63,127 nt of DNA from Bacillota bacterium (GTDB lineage Bacteria; Bacillota; Clostridia; Peptostreptococcales; Acidaminobacteraceae): the NCBI GenBank assembly GCA_020161295.1, contig JAIUOA010000014.1, positions 1-63,127 on the forward strand, written 5' to 3'. The translations under genes were made by a program, and so were the position numbers. The notes below the pieces were generated by a model. That model ran no database searches and had not been told where the DNA came from. It saw only the letters and a list, made by a program, of their open reading frames with translations. Shown in pieces: positions 8,839 through 18,182 of this stretch; positions within the stretch are counted from its first letter, which is position 1; the number at the start of each line of letters is the position of its first letter.

Positions 8839-8861
8839 TTATGTTCAGCATATGTTAAATT
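8833..8861 (+). promoter_or_regulatory. Promoter of the DUF819-dipeptidase operon
   Basis: TTGAAT (8833-8838), a 17-base spacer and TAAATT (8856-8861). The -35 box lies inside the palindrome at 8823-8838, so a bound regulator would block it. Confidence 0.5.
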
Positions 8862-8909
8862 ATGTTCATAAGGTGAAGATCACTTTAAATGATTTAGGGG
8901 GTATTTATT

Positions 8910-10118
8910 ATGAAGCAGGCATTAATTAGTGCTGATAATGTTTGGGTGCTATGGGCGATCATTGCTGGTTGGGCTTATGTCAGTATTTGGCTTGAGCAAA
9001 AGTACAATTGGGCATCAAAAATAACTGGCGCAATCATTGCACTTGTAGGGGCGATGGCGTTATCAAATTTCGGAATCATTCCAACAGAATCTGGTGTTTA
9101 CGATGTTATCTGGTCTTATGTTGTTCCAATGGCGATTCCCATGCTTCTTTATCAAGCGAATATTAAAAAGATTTGGAAAGAGTCTGGTAGAATGCTCGGT
9201 ATTTATTTGATTGGTGCTTTTGCCACCTGCATCGGCGTCGTTATCGCCTTCTTTGCTGTGAAGAGTTTCGTTCCAGATCTCTATAAAGTCGCCGCGATGA
9301 TTTGCGGATCATACATCGGCGGTGGTGTGAATTTCGTCGCCATGTCAGAAGCGTTTGGTGCTGCGGGAGAAGTGGTTTCTGCTACCATCGTGGCAGATAA
9401 CATGGTAATGGCGATGTACTTTTTCGTTCTTATGACGGTGCCTACCATCGCAATTTTTAGAAGGTTGTTTAAGCATCCCCATATCGATGCAGTTGAAAGT
9501 GGCGTAGGTAAAGATGAAAACCTCGCTAGTAAATACTGGCAAAGAAAAGAAATCTCATTAAAAGACATTGCGTTTGCAGTAGGAAGTGCTATCGTAATCG
9601 TCGCAGTAAGCATCGAGATTTCAAAATTCTTAGGAACGATTATCCCGACTGATAATGAGTTCGTAAAGGTGCTGAATAGCTTATTAGGTAATAAATATCT
9701 GATGATTACCACACTTACCATGTTGTTCGCGACATTTATGCCGAAAACATTTGGTGAAGCAAAAGGCGCGCAGGAAATTGGAACTTTCCTAATTTACTTG
9801 TTTTTCGTCGTCATCGGCGTTCCTGCATCAATCCCACAAATCATTCAAAATTCACCTATTTTACTAGTGTTCTGTTTAATCGTCGTATTTATTAACTTGG
9901 CGATTATGATGGTGATCGGCAGATTATTTAAGTTCGATTTAGAGGAAATTCTCATCGCTTCAAATGCCAATATCGGTGGTCCAACGACGGCAGCAGCGAT
10001 GGCCATTTCAAAAGGCTGGACAAAACTGATTGCCCCTGCGATGCTGGTGGGTGTCTTAGGTTATATAATCGGAAACTATTTCGCAATTATTGTCGCTAAC
10101 TGGCTTTCGAACTTTTAA
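8910..10118 (+). CDS. DUF819-family membrane permease
   Basis: A 402-residue protein with about ten to twelve membrane helices matching the DUF819 (YjcL-like) family: an early ALVGAMALSNFGIIPT region, the motif CGSYIGGGVNFVAM and late SNANIGGPTTAAAMA. The two symmetrical Gly/Asn-rich re-entrant-like motifs suggest an inverted-repeat carrier. The stop overlaps the next start by one base, tying it to an M19 dipeptidase. It may carry the dipeptide, D-amino acid or a product of that enzyme; this is inference from context. Confidence 0.85.
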   Translation: MKQALISADNVWVLWAIIAGWAYVSIWLEQKYNWASKITGAIIALVGAMALSNFGIIPTESGVYDVIWSYVVPMAIPMLLYQANIKKIWKESGRMLGIYLIGAFATCIGVVIAFFAVKSFVPDLYKVAAMICGSYIGGGVNFVAMSEAFGAAGEVVSATIVADNMVMAMYFFVLMTVPTIAIFRRLFKHPHIDAVESGVGKDENLASKYWQRKEISLKDIAFAVGSAIVIVAVSIEISKFLGTIIPTDNEFVKVLNSLLGNKYLMITTLTMLFATFMPKTFGEAKGAQEIGTFLIYLFFVVIGVPASIPQIIQNSPILLVFCLIVVFINLAIMMVIGRLFKFDLEEILIASNANIGGPTTAAAMAISKGWTKLIAPAMLVGVLGYIIGNYFAIIVANWLSNF

Positions 10119-11101
10119 TGGGTGAAGTGATGACTAAAATTTTTGATTGTCATGGTGATATTTGGAACGATGTCGTTAAAAAGCGCATGAGCGGTGAAGC
10201 GGCAGTTATCAAAAATCACCATCTTGATAAGTTTAAGAAGGGGAACATCTTTAGCGGGATTTTCGTCATATGGATCGATTCGCCACCAGAGCATCAGCCT
10301 GAAAAGCGATTTAAACAAATCTTCGATGCCATGCACAGCGAACTCGTAGAAAATTCGGATCTCCTCCATGTGGTAAAGAAAGTTGAGGATTTTGATGATG
10401 CCCAGCTCTCTGGGAAGTTCCCTATAGTACTTGGGATAGAAGGCTTAGATGGGATTCATTCAATCGAAGCGCTTGAATCGCTGTACGACTATGGCTTTCG
10501 CCATGCATCACTTACATGGAACATGGCAAACGATTTTGCCACTGGTGTGAAGGGATCGCCTAATGAGGGACTTACGGAACTGGGGTATCAAGCCATAAAA
10601 TTCATGGAAGCTAAAGGCATGTTGATCGATGTTAGCCATTTGAATGAAAAGAGCTTTTGGGATATTATCTCAGTCGTAAATCATCCGATCATCGCCTCGC
10701 ATTCCAACGTTAAAGAACTATGTCCAGTTCCAAGAAATCTCAGTGACGAACAAATTTTTGCGATTAAGAATACTGGGGGTCTCATAGGGGTTAATGCCTT
10801 TAGAGAGTTTATCGATCTGGAGCAATCCAAGCAAACAGTTTCGCGTTTAGCCGATCATATAGACTACCTGGTAATCCTTGCCGGTATAGACCACGTAGGA
10901 TTCGGATTCGACTTTGTAGATTATTTGGATGAGGAAGCCATGGGCACTTTTTCTAATGGTCTGCCAGAGTATACTAAAGGACTCGAAAACTGTACCATGA
11001 CGGAAAATCTCATTAAAGAGTTAAAAGCCCGAGGTTATACAGAGACTGACATCGACAAAATCAGTTATAAAAATTTCATGAGGGTGTTCAAGTCGTTATA
11101 G
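10118..11101 (+). CDS. Membrane dipeptidase family M19
   Basis: A 327-residue zinc dipeptidase of the renal dipeptidase (M19) family. The metal-site motifs are present: FDCHGDIW (HxD), GIEGLD with its metal-bridging Glu, DVSHLNEKSFWDI and IASHSNVKELCPVPRNLSD. These enzymes split dipeptides, including L-D and dehydro forms. ATG 10118 overlaps the stop of the permease gene; ATG 10130 (MTKIFDC) is an equally good start with GGTGA before it. Cytoplasmic, no signal peptide. The pair permease-dipeptidase suggests uptake and hydrolysis of dipeptides under control of the XRE-cupin protein. Confidence 0.9.
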   Translation: MGEVMTKIFDCHGDIWNDVVKKRMSGEAAVIKNHHLDKFKKGNIFSGIFVIWIDSPPEHQPEKRFKQIFDAMHSELVENSDLLHVVKKVEDFDDAQLSGKFPIVLGIEGLDGIHSIEALESLYDYGFRHASLTWNMANDFATGVKGSPNEGLTELGYQAIKFMEAKGMLIDVSHLNEKSFWDIISVVNHPIIASHSNVKELCPVPRNLSDEQIFAIKNTGGLIGVNAFREFIDLEQSKQTVSRLADHIDYLVILAGIDHVGFGFDFVDYLDEEAMGTFSNGLPEYTKGLENCTMTENLIKELKARGYTETDIDKISYKNFMRVFKSL

Positions 11102-11114
11102 TTAAAAACATGAT

Positions 11115-11150
11115 AAAAAAACTGGTTGCCAGAAATGGCAGCCAGTTTTT
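11115..11150. terminator. Bidirectional intrinsic terminator
   Basis: Stem AAAACTGGTTGCC / GGCAGCCAGTTTT with one mismatch, A-run before and T-run after. It ends the dipeptidase operon on the plus strand and the MCP-tail frame on the minus strand. Confidence 0.85.
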
Positions 11151-11152
11151 GA

Positions 11153-11275
11153 TTATACAAGCCTGTAAACGTTGAACTTTGTTTTAATTTTATCGACAGA
11201 ATCTCTTAACTGATTCATGTTAGATGCAACCAGCTCGGTGTTAGCGGTTTGCTCGTTTCGGCCGATGTGGTGCAT
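11153..11275 (-). pseudogene. Remnant of a chemoreceptor C-terminus
   Basis: A 40-residue frame (ATG 11275 to stop 11153) whose sequence, NEQTANTELVASNMNQL followed by KIKTKFNV, resembles the last coiled-coil turns of methyl-accepting chemotaxis proteins, which usually end in a helix and a K/RF(K/N)(I/V) tail. The rest of the receptor is missing upstream. It ends directly at a terminator, as a real 3' end would. AGGAAG lies close before the ATG, so it could still be made as a short peptide. Confidence 0.5.
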
Positions 11276-11288
11276 GACTTCCTGTGTG

Positions 11289-11319
11289 ATTATAATCGTG
11301 ATATAATGCGAATACAATA
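11289..11319 (+). promoter_or_regulatory. Promoter region of the DHFR-like gene, matching one at 18183
   Basis: Extended -10 TGATATAAT (about 11299-11307) within a 31-base stretch that is nearly the same as 18183-18213, including the flanking TTATAAT and TACAATA words. No good -35 is seen. Confidence 0.45.
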
Positions 11320-11376
11320 AGTGTTTAAGCAACATTTCAGATATCGATTATATTTATGTAGATGGAGGTAATAATG

Positions 11377-11898
11377 ATGAGGAAAGTAATCGTCTATATC
11401 GCTCAAAGCCTAGACGGATTTATCGCGAAGCCTGACGGGGATATCCTGTGGTTGTCTATCGTCGAAAAGGAAGGTGAAGACTATGGTTATAATGCCTTCA
11501 TTGAATCAGTGGATACGGTATTCATGGGTAGAAAAACGTATGAGAAGGTATTAAGCTTTGGCATTGAGTTTCCCCATAAAGGTAGAAAGTGCTATGTGCT
11601 TACCAGCCAGCAGAGAGATTCTGATGAGAATGTGACGTTTTTTAATGGCGATTTGAAGGGACTCGTGGATGAACTAAAAAAACAGGAGGGCGGTCATATT
11701 TTCATCGATGGCGGCGCAGAGACAGTGCGCGCTTTTAGAGCGCTTGATCTAGTAGATGAGTATGTGATCTCTATCATCCCTGTCTTACTTGGATCCGGCA
11801 TCAGACTTTTTAAAGAGGTCGAGACGGAGAACCTGCTTAAGCTCACAAATTCAAGGGTATATGATTCTGGATTGGTACAATTGAAATATACGCGTTAA
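11377..11898 (+). CDS. Dihydrofolate-reductase-like (RibD C-terminal) protein
   Basis: A 173-residue cytoplasmic protein of the RibD C-terminal/DHFR-like family (YwjB/YyaP type). Family marks are the opening VIVYIAQSLDGFIAKPDGD, DTVFMGRKTYEKVL in the NADPH-site region, and HIFIDGGAETVRAF. It is likely an NADPH-dependent reductase of unknown substrate; folate reduction is not established for this group. GGAGG at 11364-11368 sets the start at ATG 11374 or 11377 rather than the first in-frame ATG at 11362. The next gene starts 28 bases later. Confidence 0.85.
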   Translation: MRKVIVYIAQSLDGFIAKPDGDILWLSIVEKEGEDYGYNAFIESVDTVFMGRKTYEKVLSFGIEFPHKGRKCYVLTSQQRDSDENVTFFNGDLKGLVDELKKQEGGHIFIDGGAETVRAFRALDLVDEYVISIIPVLLGSGIRLFKEVETENLLKLTNSRVYDSGLVQLKYTR

Positions 11899-11926
11899 AA
11901 GATTGATGAATGAGGTGAATCGCCCT

Positions 11927-13849
11927 TTGAAGAAACTTAGCATCGCACTAACAATTCTCTTTATCCTTTTAAGTGGCCTAGCGGGCTTCGCTACAGTGGC
12001 GCCAGTAGAATTAACAAGTGAAGAGGTGTCTTATCTATCAAAGAGAGGGCCTATTAAGCTTGCTGTTGATCCCGACTGGTATCCATATGAGGAGATTGAT
12101 GACGAAGGCCTATATCATGGTATCGCAGCAGATATACTTGCACTTGTTTCCGAACGAGTAGGCGTCATATTTGAGGTCGTCCCCACCAATAGCTGGGATG
12201 AGTCGCTTTCACTGGCAAAATCCGGAGCAGTGGATGCACTGGCATGCCTCAACCAAACAGAGGAACGTGACGAATGGCTTCTATTTACCACACCTTATCT
12301 CATCGATCCTAGTGTCATCATTACACGGCAGACACATGATTATATCTCGGATCTTGAACGATTTACAGATGAGACCATCGTCTTACCAGAGGGAACCAGC
12401 ATTGAGGAATGGGTAAGAAATGATTACCCCGGCATGCAGGTCATCGTCGTTGAAAGTGAAGAGAAAGCCATCGCCTATGTGGATGAGCAGAAGGCAGACA
12501 TGACGATTCGCTCCCTCACCATGGCTGCATATATCATCAAAAATGAGGGCTATTTTAATCTGAAAATCACAGGCGAGGTTCCTGGATATGATAATCAGTT
12601 TAAAATAGGCATTACGAAGCAAGATGCAATATTACAGACGATTTTAAATAAGGGCATCGCGTCCATCTCCGAACAGGAAATCCAATCGATTATCAACCGT
12701 CATATTTCCATCGAAGTGGTGAAGGGCTTTGATTATAAACTGTTCGGCGTCGTGGTCGGAGGACTTACGATAGTTTTGTGTGTTGGTTTTTATTGGCTCC
12801 GCAAGGTGCAAAAACTCAATGCACAGCTTAAGTCAAGGCAGGAGGAGCTCCTCGCGCTTAGCGAACGGTTAATGGAAAGTGAAGGCAACTATAAACGGAT
12901 TGCAGAGGAGCTCGAGTCGAATAATTTGCTGTTGAAAGAGGTCGCAACCGTAGATCCGCTTACTGGGCTGAATAACCGTTATTCCTATAATCAGCGGATT
13001 CTGGTGGAAATCGAACGTGCAAAACGCTATAATACACCGTTATCGTTATTGATTTTAGATATGGACCATTTTAAACGAATCAATGACACATATGGGCATC
13101 AGGCGGGCGATGAGGTTATCCGTAAGATTTCCGAAGCCCTTCAAAGCATCATACGGAAGGTGGATTCACTGGCGCGTTGGGGCGGTGAGGAGTTTGTGGT
13201 TCTACTCCCGGGTATCGGATTAAAGGACGCGTCGACAGTGGCGGAAAAGCTCCGTCAGAAGGTGGGTTCAGTGGTGCATTTCGAAAAGGAAATTATCACC
13301 GTGAGCATCGGCGTATCGACCTTTAGTGAACAGGAGTCCATGGAGGCCTGGTTCAATCGGACGGATCAAGCGCTGTATCATGCAAAACAGGAAGGTAGAA
13401 ACCGCATATGCTTAAGCGCGTCTCCTGAACTGACCCATAACGAGATTTTAGAGTGGAAGAGCGAATGGGAATCAGGAAATTTCGGCATCGACCAGCAGCA
13501 TAAAGAGCTGTTAAGATCGGCAAATACTTTAATCGGCATGATGATGAGAAACGAAAAGCTAGAGACGATCAAAATTCAGCTTGATGCGGTACTTAGCCAC
13601 ATTAAGAGACACTTTAAATACGAAGAGCAAATGCTGAGTGAAGTGGGGTATAGCGAACTAGACGCGCATAAGGAGAACCATCGACAGCTTTTGATAATGG
13701 CGGATGAAATTATCGTAAGGTCCAACGAAGGAAAGCTTTTGATTTCAGATGTGGTCAGGTTCGTGGTGGGCGATGTCATCACGATGCATCTCCTAAAAGA
13801 AGATACCAAGTTTTTTGACCTGTTTTCAGAGAGGAAGCAAAATGGGTAA
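11927..13849 (+). CDS. SBP-sensor, GGDEF and hemerythrin fusion: diguanylate cyclase
   Basis: A 640-residue membrane signalling protein with three modules. After a signal or anchor helix comes a bacterial periplasmic-binding domain (SBP_bac_3; ADPDW-like AVDPDWYPYEEIDDEGLYHG) that would bind an outside ligand. A helix (VVVGGLTIVLCVGFYWL) and a coiled coil lead to a GGDEF domain with DPLTGLNNR, DMDHFKRINDTYGHQAGD and an intact WGGEEF active site, so it should make c-di-GMP. The C-terminus is a bacteriohemerythrin with the ligand pattern GIDQQHKE, HIKRHFKYEE, HKENH and ITMHLLKED, expected to hold a di-iron oxygen site in the cytoplasm. TTG 11927 is preferred (GAGGTGA eight bases upstream, MKK start); ATG 11906 is the alternative. 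Confidence 0.9.
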   Translation: MKKLSIALTILFILLSGLAGFATVAPVELTSEEVSYLSKRGPIKLAVDPDWYPYEEIDDEGLYHGIAADILALVSERVGVIFEVVPTNSWDESLSLAKSGAVDALACLNQTEERDEWLLFTTPYLIDPSVIITRQTHDYISDLERFTDETIVLPEGTSIEEWVRNDYPGMQVIVVESEEKAIAYVDEQKADMTIRSLTMAAYIIKNEGYFNLKITGEVPGYDNQFKIGITKQDAILQTILNKGIASISEQEIQSIINRHISIEVVKGFDYKLFGVVVGGLTIVLCVGFYWLRKVQKLNAQLKSRQEELLALSERLMESEGNYKRIAEELESNNLLLKEVATVDPLTGLNNRYSYNQRILVEIERAKRYNTPLSLLILDMDHFKRINDTYGHQAGDEVIRKISEALQSIIRKVDSLARWGGEEFVVLLPGIGLKDASTVAEKLRQKVGSVVHFEKEIITVSIGVSTFSEQESMEAWFNRTDQALYHAKQEGRNRICLSASPELTHNEILEWKSEWESGNFGIDQQHKELLRSANTLIGMMMRNEKLETIKIQLDAVLSHIKRHFKYEEQMLSEVGYSELDAHKENHRQLLIMADEIIVRSNEGKLLISDVVRFVVGDVITMHLLKEDTKFFDLFSERKQNG

Positions 13850-14672
13850 GAGACAAAGGGCGATGTTATTTATAGGCACCATGTTGATCGTTATAACGCT
13901 ATTCGTAATGATGATTCCATCATGGCGAAGCCACGTATTAATGCGCGTAATCACTAAATTTGAAAGCGCAAACGCGGTGGGTAAGGCAGAAGGTATTCAC
14001 ATCGCGTTTACATCGCCCAGAGAGGGCGATCTAGAGGGGCTAAAATGGTCATCACCGATGATCCTTTTCAACAAGTTTGATATGCCCATAGAGCGTTTGG
14101 GATTTGAAGGCGAAGAAACCGTCGATTTGTCCATTTACTATACCTTTGGTGCGTTTGAAAAGGGATCATCACTCATCTATAAAGAGGATTCTCCCTATAA
14201 TAGTGCGTTCTATGGCGCTTATGTGATTCGGTTGGATGATTCGAAGGGTCCTGTTGATCTTATGAAGCTTACAGCCGCCATAACCCGTTATGATTATCGC
14301 GTATTGATCCTCTATCAATTGGGGCTCGACATTAATGAAGCGTCCTTTAACGCACTGGTAACTGAGGTTCAAAAGGGTGTATCATGCTTTGGTTCGGATG
14401 ACTGGCTTCAGGTGGATGCTGTGATCGAAACCCGTTCTGTGTCCCATGCTTCCAGCGGCTTTAGACAGCATTACTTGCAGTTTGGATGGCCTCTGAAGAA
14501 TCAATTATTAGTCGATTTTCCTGAGGTGACACTATACGGAAGAACCTATACGAAATATTACGCGGAAGAGGGCGTTTATGTTATCTTTTATGTACAAGCA
14601 GCAACGCCAGAGCTGGTGGACGCAACAGATAAGCTAATATTATCCAAATCGAAAATTATCAAAGATTGGTAA
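13842..14672 (+). CDS. Unknown single-helix anchored protein
   Basis: A 276-residue protein I do not recognise. Residues about 8-25 are one membrane helix (AMLFIGTMLIVITLFVMMI); the rest is a soluble domain, probably outside, with no Cys pair or obvious catalytic motif. ATG 13842 has GAGG upstream and overlaps the stop of the cyclase fusion gene by eight bases, so the two are translationally coupled. It may be a partner of that sensor. The stop codon lies inside the terminator stem. Confidence 0.65.
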   Translation: MGKRQRAMLFIGTMLIVITLFVMMIPSWRSHVLMRVITKFESANAVGKAEGIHIAFTSPREGDLEGLKWSSPMILFNKFDMPIERLGFEGEETVDLSIYYTFGAFEKGSSLIYKEDSPYNSAFYGAYVIRLDDSKGPVDLMKLTAAITRYDYRVLILYQLGLDINEASFNALVTEVQKGVSCFGSDDWLQVDAVIETRSVSHASSGFRQHYLQFGWPLKNQLLVDFPEVTLYGRTYTKYYAEEGVYVIFYVQAATPELVDATDKLILSKSKIIKDW

Positions 14673-14691
14673 CCCAGGTTACCGCTTTTTT
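14668..14691 (+). terminator. Intrinsic terminator
   Basis: GGTAAC-CCAG-GTTACC stem followed by a T-run; the stop codon TAA of the preceding gene is part of the stem. Confidence 0.75.
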
Positions 14692-14788
14692 CATGTCAAC
14701 CCGCTATACTATTTACACTGGGCTAGCTCTAACAAAAAATAACCTTGATTAGGCTTACGACAGAATCCAATGAAAGCAGGAAATCCAT

Positions 14789-16435
14789 ATGAAAATCAAA
14801 CAAAAGCTGATCATCGCGTTTGGTATTTTAATCGTTCTCGCATTTGTCATCGTCGCCATTAACTTTAATACGTATCAAACCATGGCCAGTGATGCTAGTT
14901 TTGTAAATGAAGCGGGTAAGCTACGCGCAACTAGCTATCGAATGGCGCAACTTGCAAATATGGCTGTGAGCGGCGAGGGGATTGGCACAACAGAAGAATT
15001 AGGTAACGCAGTAAAGTTGTTTGATGAAATTTTAACAGACATAAGTAAGGGTAATCCTACGAAAGGATTAAAGGCGCTTTCTCATGCGCCGACTGAGGAT
15101 AAACTTGAGGCCGTGGTGGCTTCGTGGGAGGAAACCTATAAGGGCGCTTATTTAGGTATTATGGAAAGTGGAGACACTGATGCTTTAGCAGTGATAAATG
15201 ATTCTGTAAAGGATTATGTAAGCAGCATTAATGATATGGTGACAGGGTATTCAGCCTTTTCAAGTGGTAAGGTTGCTGCGGCAAAATGGACCAATGGTGT
15301 GCTTAGCGTGATTGCGTTTGTGGTGGGTGCTGTTTCATTTGTATTCTTAAATAAGGGAATCCGCAAACCGATTCAGATGCTCACTGAGGAATTAAAAGCG
15401 CTGTCGGAGGGAAATGGCGATTTGACGAAGCGCATCGCGGTAAGGGGTAAGGATGAGGTTGCTGAGATGACGCGTTATTTTAACACGTTCATCAGCGATA
15501 TACACGGGATCGTCAGTGATATTTCAAAAATTTCACGTGTTTTATCAGAAAACATGAATGCGATTACGAATACTACGGACGAGCTGACCCGTGCCACTGA
15601 GATGATAGCGGGCTCATCTATGGAAGTGGCTGAGGGTTCCGTGATTCAGAATTCGAAGCTTGAGGATTTGGGAAATCTGGTGAATCAGCTGAAGGAGGAT
15701 ATTTCTGGGGTTTCAAACCGTGCGAATCAGACGCTTCGATCGTCTGAAATGTCAGAAGAATCAGTGATAGCAGGAAACGCTCAGGTGAAAATCCAGTCAG
15801 ATGAGTTGGTAAGCTTTGTTTCGTCTATTAATGACGCATCACAAACGGTAGAGGAATTAAATCGTTCATCGGAAGCGATAAAAGCAATCATCGGACTGAT
15901 TCATAGCATCTCTTCACAGACGAACCTGTTAGCACTAAACGCTTCCATCGAAGCAGCGCGTGCGGGAGAAGCGGGAAGAGGATTTGCCGTGGTGGCAGAT
16001 GAAATCCGAAAGCTCGCTGAGGAGACCTCGGAATCGGCTAAGAAAATAAATGATATCGTGTCTAGCATCGGCGATAAAACCCATAATGTTAAAACGTCCA
16101 TGGACAGCCTCGTAGAGCGCACGAAAATTCAAGAGAGCTCTATGGAGACCATGAAAAAAGAACTGGAGAAAATCCTGACGCGAACGGCGATTACACTTTC
16201 GAAATCAAAGGATATTTTGGAGATTTCATCAAAGGTTGATGGAGAATTCCAAACCATAATTCATGCGGCCAGCGAAATTCAAGGTGTCGCGAGACAAAAT
16301 GCTGCTAATACACAGGATGTGGCGTCAGCAGTTCAGGAGCAAACAGCCTCCTTCGAAGAGGTGTCGGCAAATATAAGCGCCATAAACGATATGGCAGGTG
16401 AGCTTTCTAATATTGTGGGAAGGTTTAAGATATAA
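14789..16435 (+). CDS. Methyl-accepting chemotaxis protein with PilJ/NarX-type sensor
   Basis: A 548-residue chemoreceptor. TM1 is about residues 7-27; the outer domain begins [17 protein letters not shown], close to the P-box of NarX/NarQ and PilJ-type nitrate sensors; TM2 is near 170-190; a HAMP domain follows ([15 protein letters not shown] to [13 protein letters not shown]). The signalling coiled coil has the invariant tip [20 protein letters not shown]. There is no C-terminal CheR-docking pentapeptide. It would act through CheA/CheW, not encoded here. Its sensor, TM2 and HAMP closely resemble those of the next gene, a diguanylate cyclase. A TATACT box lies near 14707. Confidence 0.93.
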   Translation: MKIKQKLIIAFGILIVLAFVIVAINFNTYQTMASDASFVNEAGKLRATSYRMAQLANMAVSGEGIGTTEELGNAVKLFDEILTDISKGNPTKGLKALSHAPTEDKLEAVVASWEETYKGAYLGIMESGDTDALAVINDSVKDYVSSINDMVTGYSAFSSGKVAAAKWTNGVLSVIAFVVGAVSFVFLNKGIRKPIQMLTEELKALSEGNGDLTKRIAVRGKDEVAEMTRYFNTFISDIHGIVSDISKISRVLSENMNAITNTTDELTRATEMIAGSSMEVAEGSVIQNSKLEDLGNLVNQLKEDISGVSNRANQTLRSSEMSEESVIAGNAQVKIQSDELVSFVSSINDASQTVEELNRSSEAIKAIIGLIHSISSQTNLLALNASIEAARAGEAGRGFAVVADEIRKLAEETSESAKKINDIVSSIGDKTHNVKTSMDSLVERTKIQESSMETMKKELEKILTRTAITLSKSKDILEISSKVDGEFQTIIHAASEIQGVARQNAANTQDVASAVQEQTASFEEVSANISAINDMAGELSNIVGRFKI

Positions 16436-16514
16436 GGAAATGCTTACAAAACGTAACCTATGTCACCGTTCTTTAATCAGATAATAGTTATACTGATATT
16501 AAGGGGGTGACGAC

Positions 16515-17726
16515 ATGAGAATTAAACATCAATTATTACTTACACATGGGCTATTGGTTATTTTAGCACTCTCAATCGTCTTGATCAATATGGGAATCTA
16601 TAAGGGGATTGAAAGCGAAGCACACATCGTTAACGAGGCTGGAAAGCTTCGTATGCTAAGTTATAATATGGCGATGCGCATTAATCTACTGTCAAATGAG
16701 AATACAAACTTTGAACCCATTATGGATCGGATGATTGCTTTTGAAGCAATTATCGCTGAACTGTCCAGCACAGACGGAGAATCAGGTGTACGTATTCAAG
16801 ATCGAAAAGCGCTTCATCAGTTAGGAGAAATCCAGCAAAAATGGGTGAAAATTTTAAAACCCCTTTATCTTCAGAGTATGGAGAATCCAGCCGACGGTGA
16901 AAGTAAAAAAAAGCTGAACCAATACGTTGAACCGTTTGTGGATGACATAAATACCATGGTTACAGATTACTCCGATTATGCCGATCAGAAGGTAACGCAG
17001 GCTTTTTCACTAAACGCGGGTCTGGTGGCACTCCTCGTTGCACTTACGTTATACTCTTATGTGTCCACGAATAAAAACATCAGAAAACCGATGACGGTTC
17101 TGATGGATGAGCTTAAAACGCTATCCTATCTAGATGATGAGGTTTCGAGTAAGATCAAAGATGTTCATCCCGACGAGTTTTCTGAGATGAATCAGTATTT
17201 TAATGAGATGATGTTTGATCAACTGACCAAGGTATTCACCCGAAAAGCGGGTTTATCAAAGCTCAGCCGAATGGTTCAGTTTAATGAACAAATGCCTAAG
17301 CGGCTCAGCCTTTGTTTTATCGATGTAAATGGCTTAAAAGAGGTAAATGATCACCTCGGTCATCGTTATGGCGATGAACTAATCATATCGGCAATCGCGA
17401 GTATCCAGCATGAAATTCGTTCTGAGGATTTTATCATCCGTATGGGTGGCGATGAGTTCCTAATTATTTTTAAAGACGTTGCCGAAGAAGCGGCAGAAAA
17501 AATCTGGCAGCGCATCGACCAGCATTATGTGGATATCAATAACACAGAAGATCGTCCTTATCTTATCAGTGTTAGCCATGGTATCGTGGAATACAGCCAG
17601 TATGAAAAAACACAGATAGATGTGATGATTAAGCACGCGGACGATAAAATGTACGCAGAAAAAAAGTTCATCAAAGATGAACTTAAGCTAAAGGTCGTTC
17701 GGAAAACGCTATTAGAACCTGTTTAA
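16515..17726 (+). CDS. GGDEF protein with the same PilJ/NarX-type sensor
   Basis: A 403-residue membrane diguanylate cyclase. TM1, the P-box-like [19 protein letters not shown]2 (ALLVALTLYSYVSTNK) and HAMP (NIRKPMTVLMDELKTL to DEFSEMNQYFNEM) line up with the chemoreceptor upstream; the outputs diverge right after the YFN residues. The GGDEF domain has DQLTKVFTRKAG, CFIDVNGLKEVNDHLGHRYGD and an intact RMGGDEF. It would make c-di-GMP in answer to the same signal that the chemoreceptor reads. AAGGGGGTG precedes the ATG. It meets the next gene tail to tail with a four-base overlap. Confidence 0.92.
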   Translation: MRIKHQLLLTHGLLVILALSIVLINMGIYKGIESEAHIVNEAGKLRMLSYNMAMRINLLSNENTNFEPIMDRMIAFEAIIAELSSTDGESGVRIQDRKALHQLGEIQQKWVKILKPLYLQSMENPADGESKKKLNQYVEPFVDDINTMVTDYSDYADQKVTQAFSLNAGLVALLVALTLYSYVSTNKNIRKPMTVLMDELKTLSYLDDEVSSKIKDVHPDEFSEMNQYFNEMMFDQLTKVFTRKAGLSKLSRMVQFNEQMPKRLSLCFIDVNGLKEVNDHLGHRYGDELIISAIASIQHEIRSEDFIIRMGGDEFLIIFKDVAEEAAEKIWQRIDQHYVDINNTEDRPYLISVSHGIVEYSQYEKTQIDVMIKHADDKMYAEKKFIKDELKLKVVRKTLLEPV

Positions 17727-18163
17727 ATTTTTACGATTTCTCCTAAGGTATAGTCCTTATCGCCAGCTTTTTCGATGGATTCGGCGGCGATCAGGGCTTT
17801 TTCTTTATATGACTTCACCAAATCGGTATTGCCTAAAACTTTATGGGCATTGGCCAACCCTTCATAAGCGAACGCTAGGTCGAAATCGGCGATGCCTTCC
17901 GATAAGCAAATATCGAGACAGTTCTGCGCATGATAGAGCGCCTGTTCACCTTTGCCGAGTAAAGTATAAACCTTTGCCACTTGCCATTCACCGCGTTCGT
18001 GATGGAGCGGTGTGCCCACGAGACCCCACAGATAACGCGAGGTATGCGCACAGTGAATCATCTCGAGGTCGTCTTTTGCGGAGCGCTCCGCCATGTCGAT
18101 ATAATTCCAGGTCTTATTAAAACAAGCGATGGCTTGTTCCTTTTGAAAATCCTTTAATTCCAT
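17723..18163 (-). CDS. TPR-like small protein
   Basis: A 146-residue all-helical protein with TPR-type repeats: QAIACFNKTWNYIDMAERS, then EWQVAKVYTLLGKGEQALYH, then FDLAFAYEGLANAHKVLGN. Proteins of this length and pattern occur widely in Firmicutes without a known role; they are expected to bind other proteins. ATG 18163 is chosen because AGGAGGTGGGGAG stands directly before it; the longer frame to 18184 reads through that site. It is divergent from the NUDIX gene and convergent with the GGDEF gene. Confidence 0.75.
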   Translation of the reverse strand: MELKDFQKEQAIACFNKTWNYIDMAERSAKDDLEMIHCAHTSRYLWGLVGTPLHHERGEWQVAKVYTLLGKGEQALYHAQNCLDICLSEGIADFDLAFAYEGLANAHKVLGNTDLVKSYKEKALIAAESIEKAGDKDYTLGEIVKI

Positions 18164-18182
18164 CTCCCCACCTCCTAGGTTC

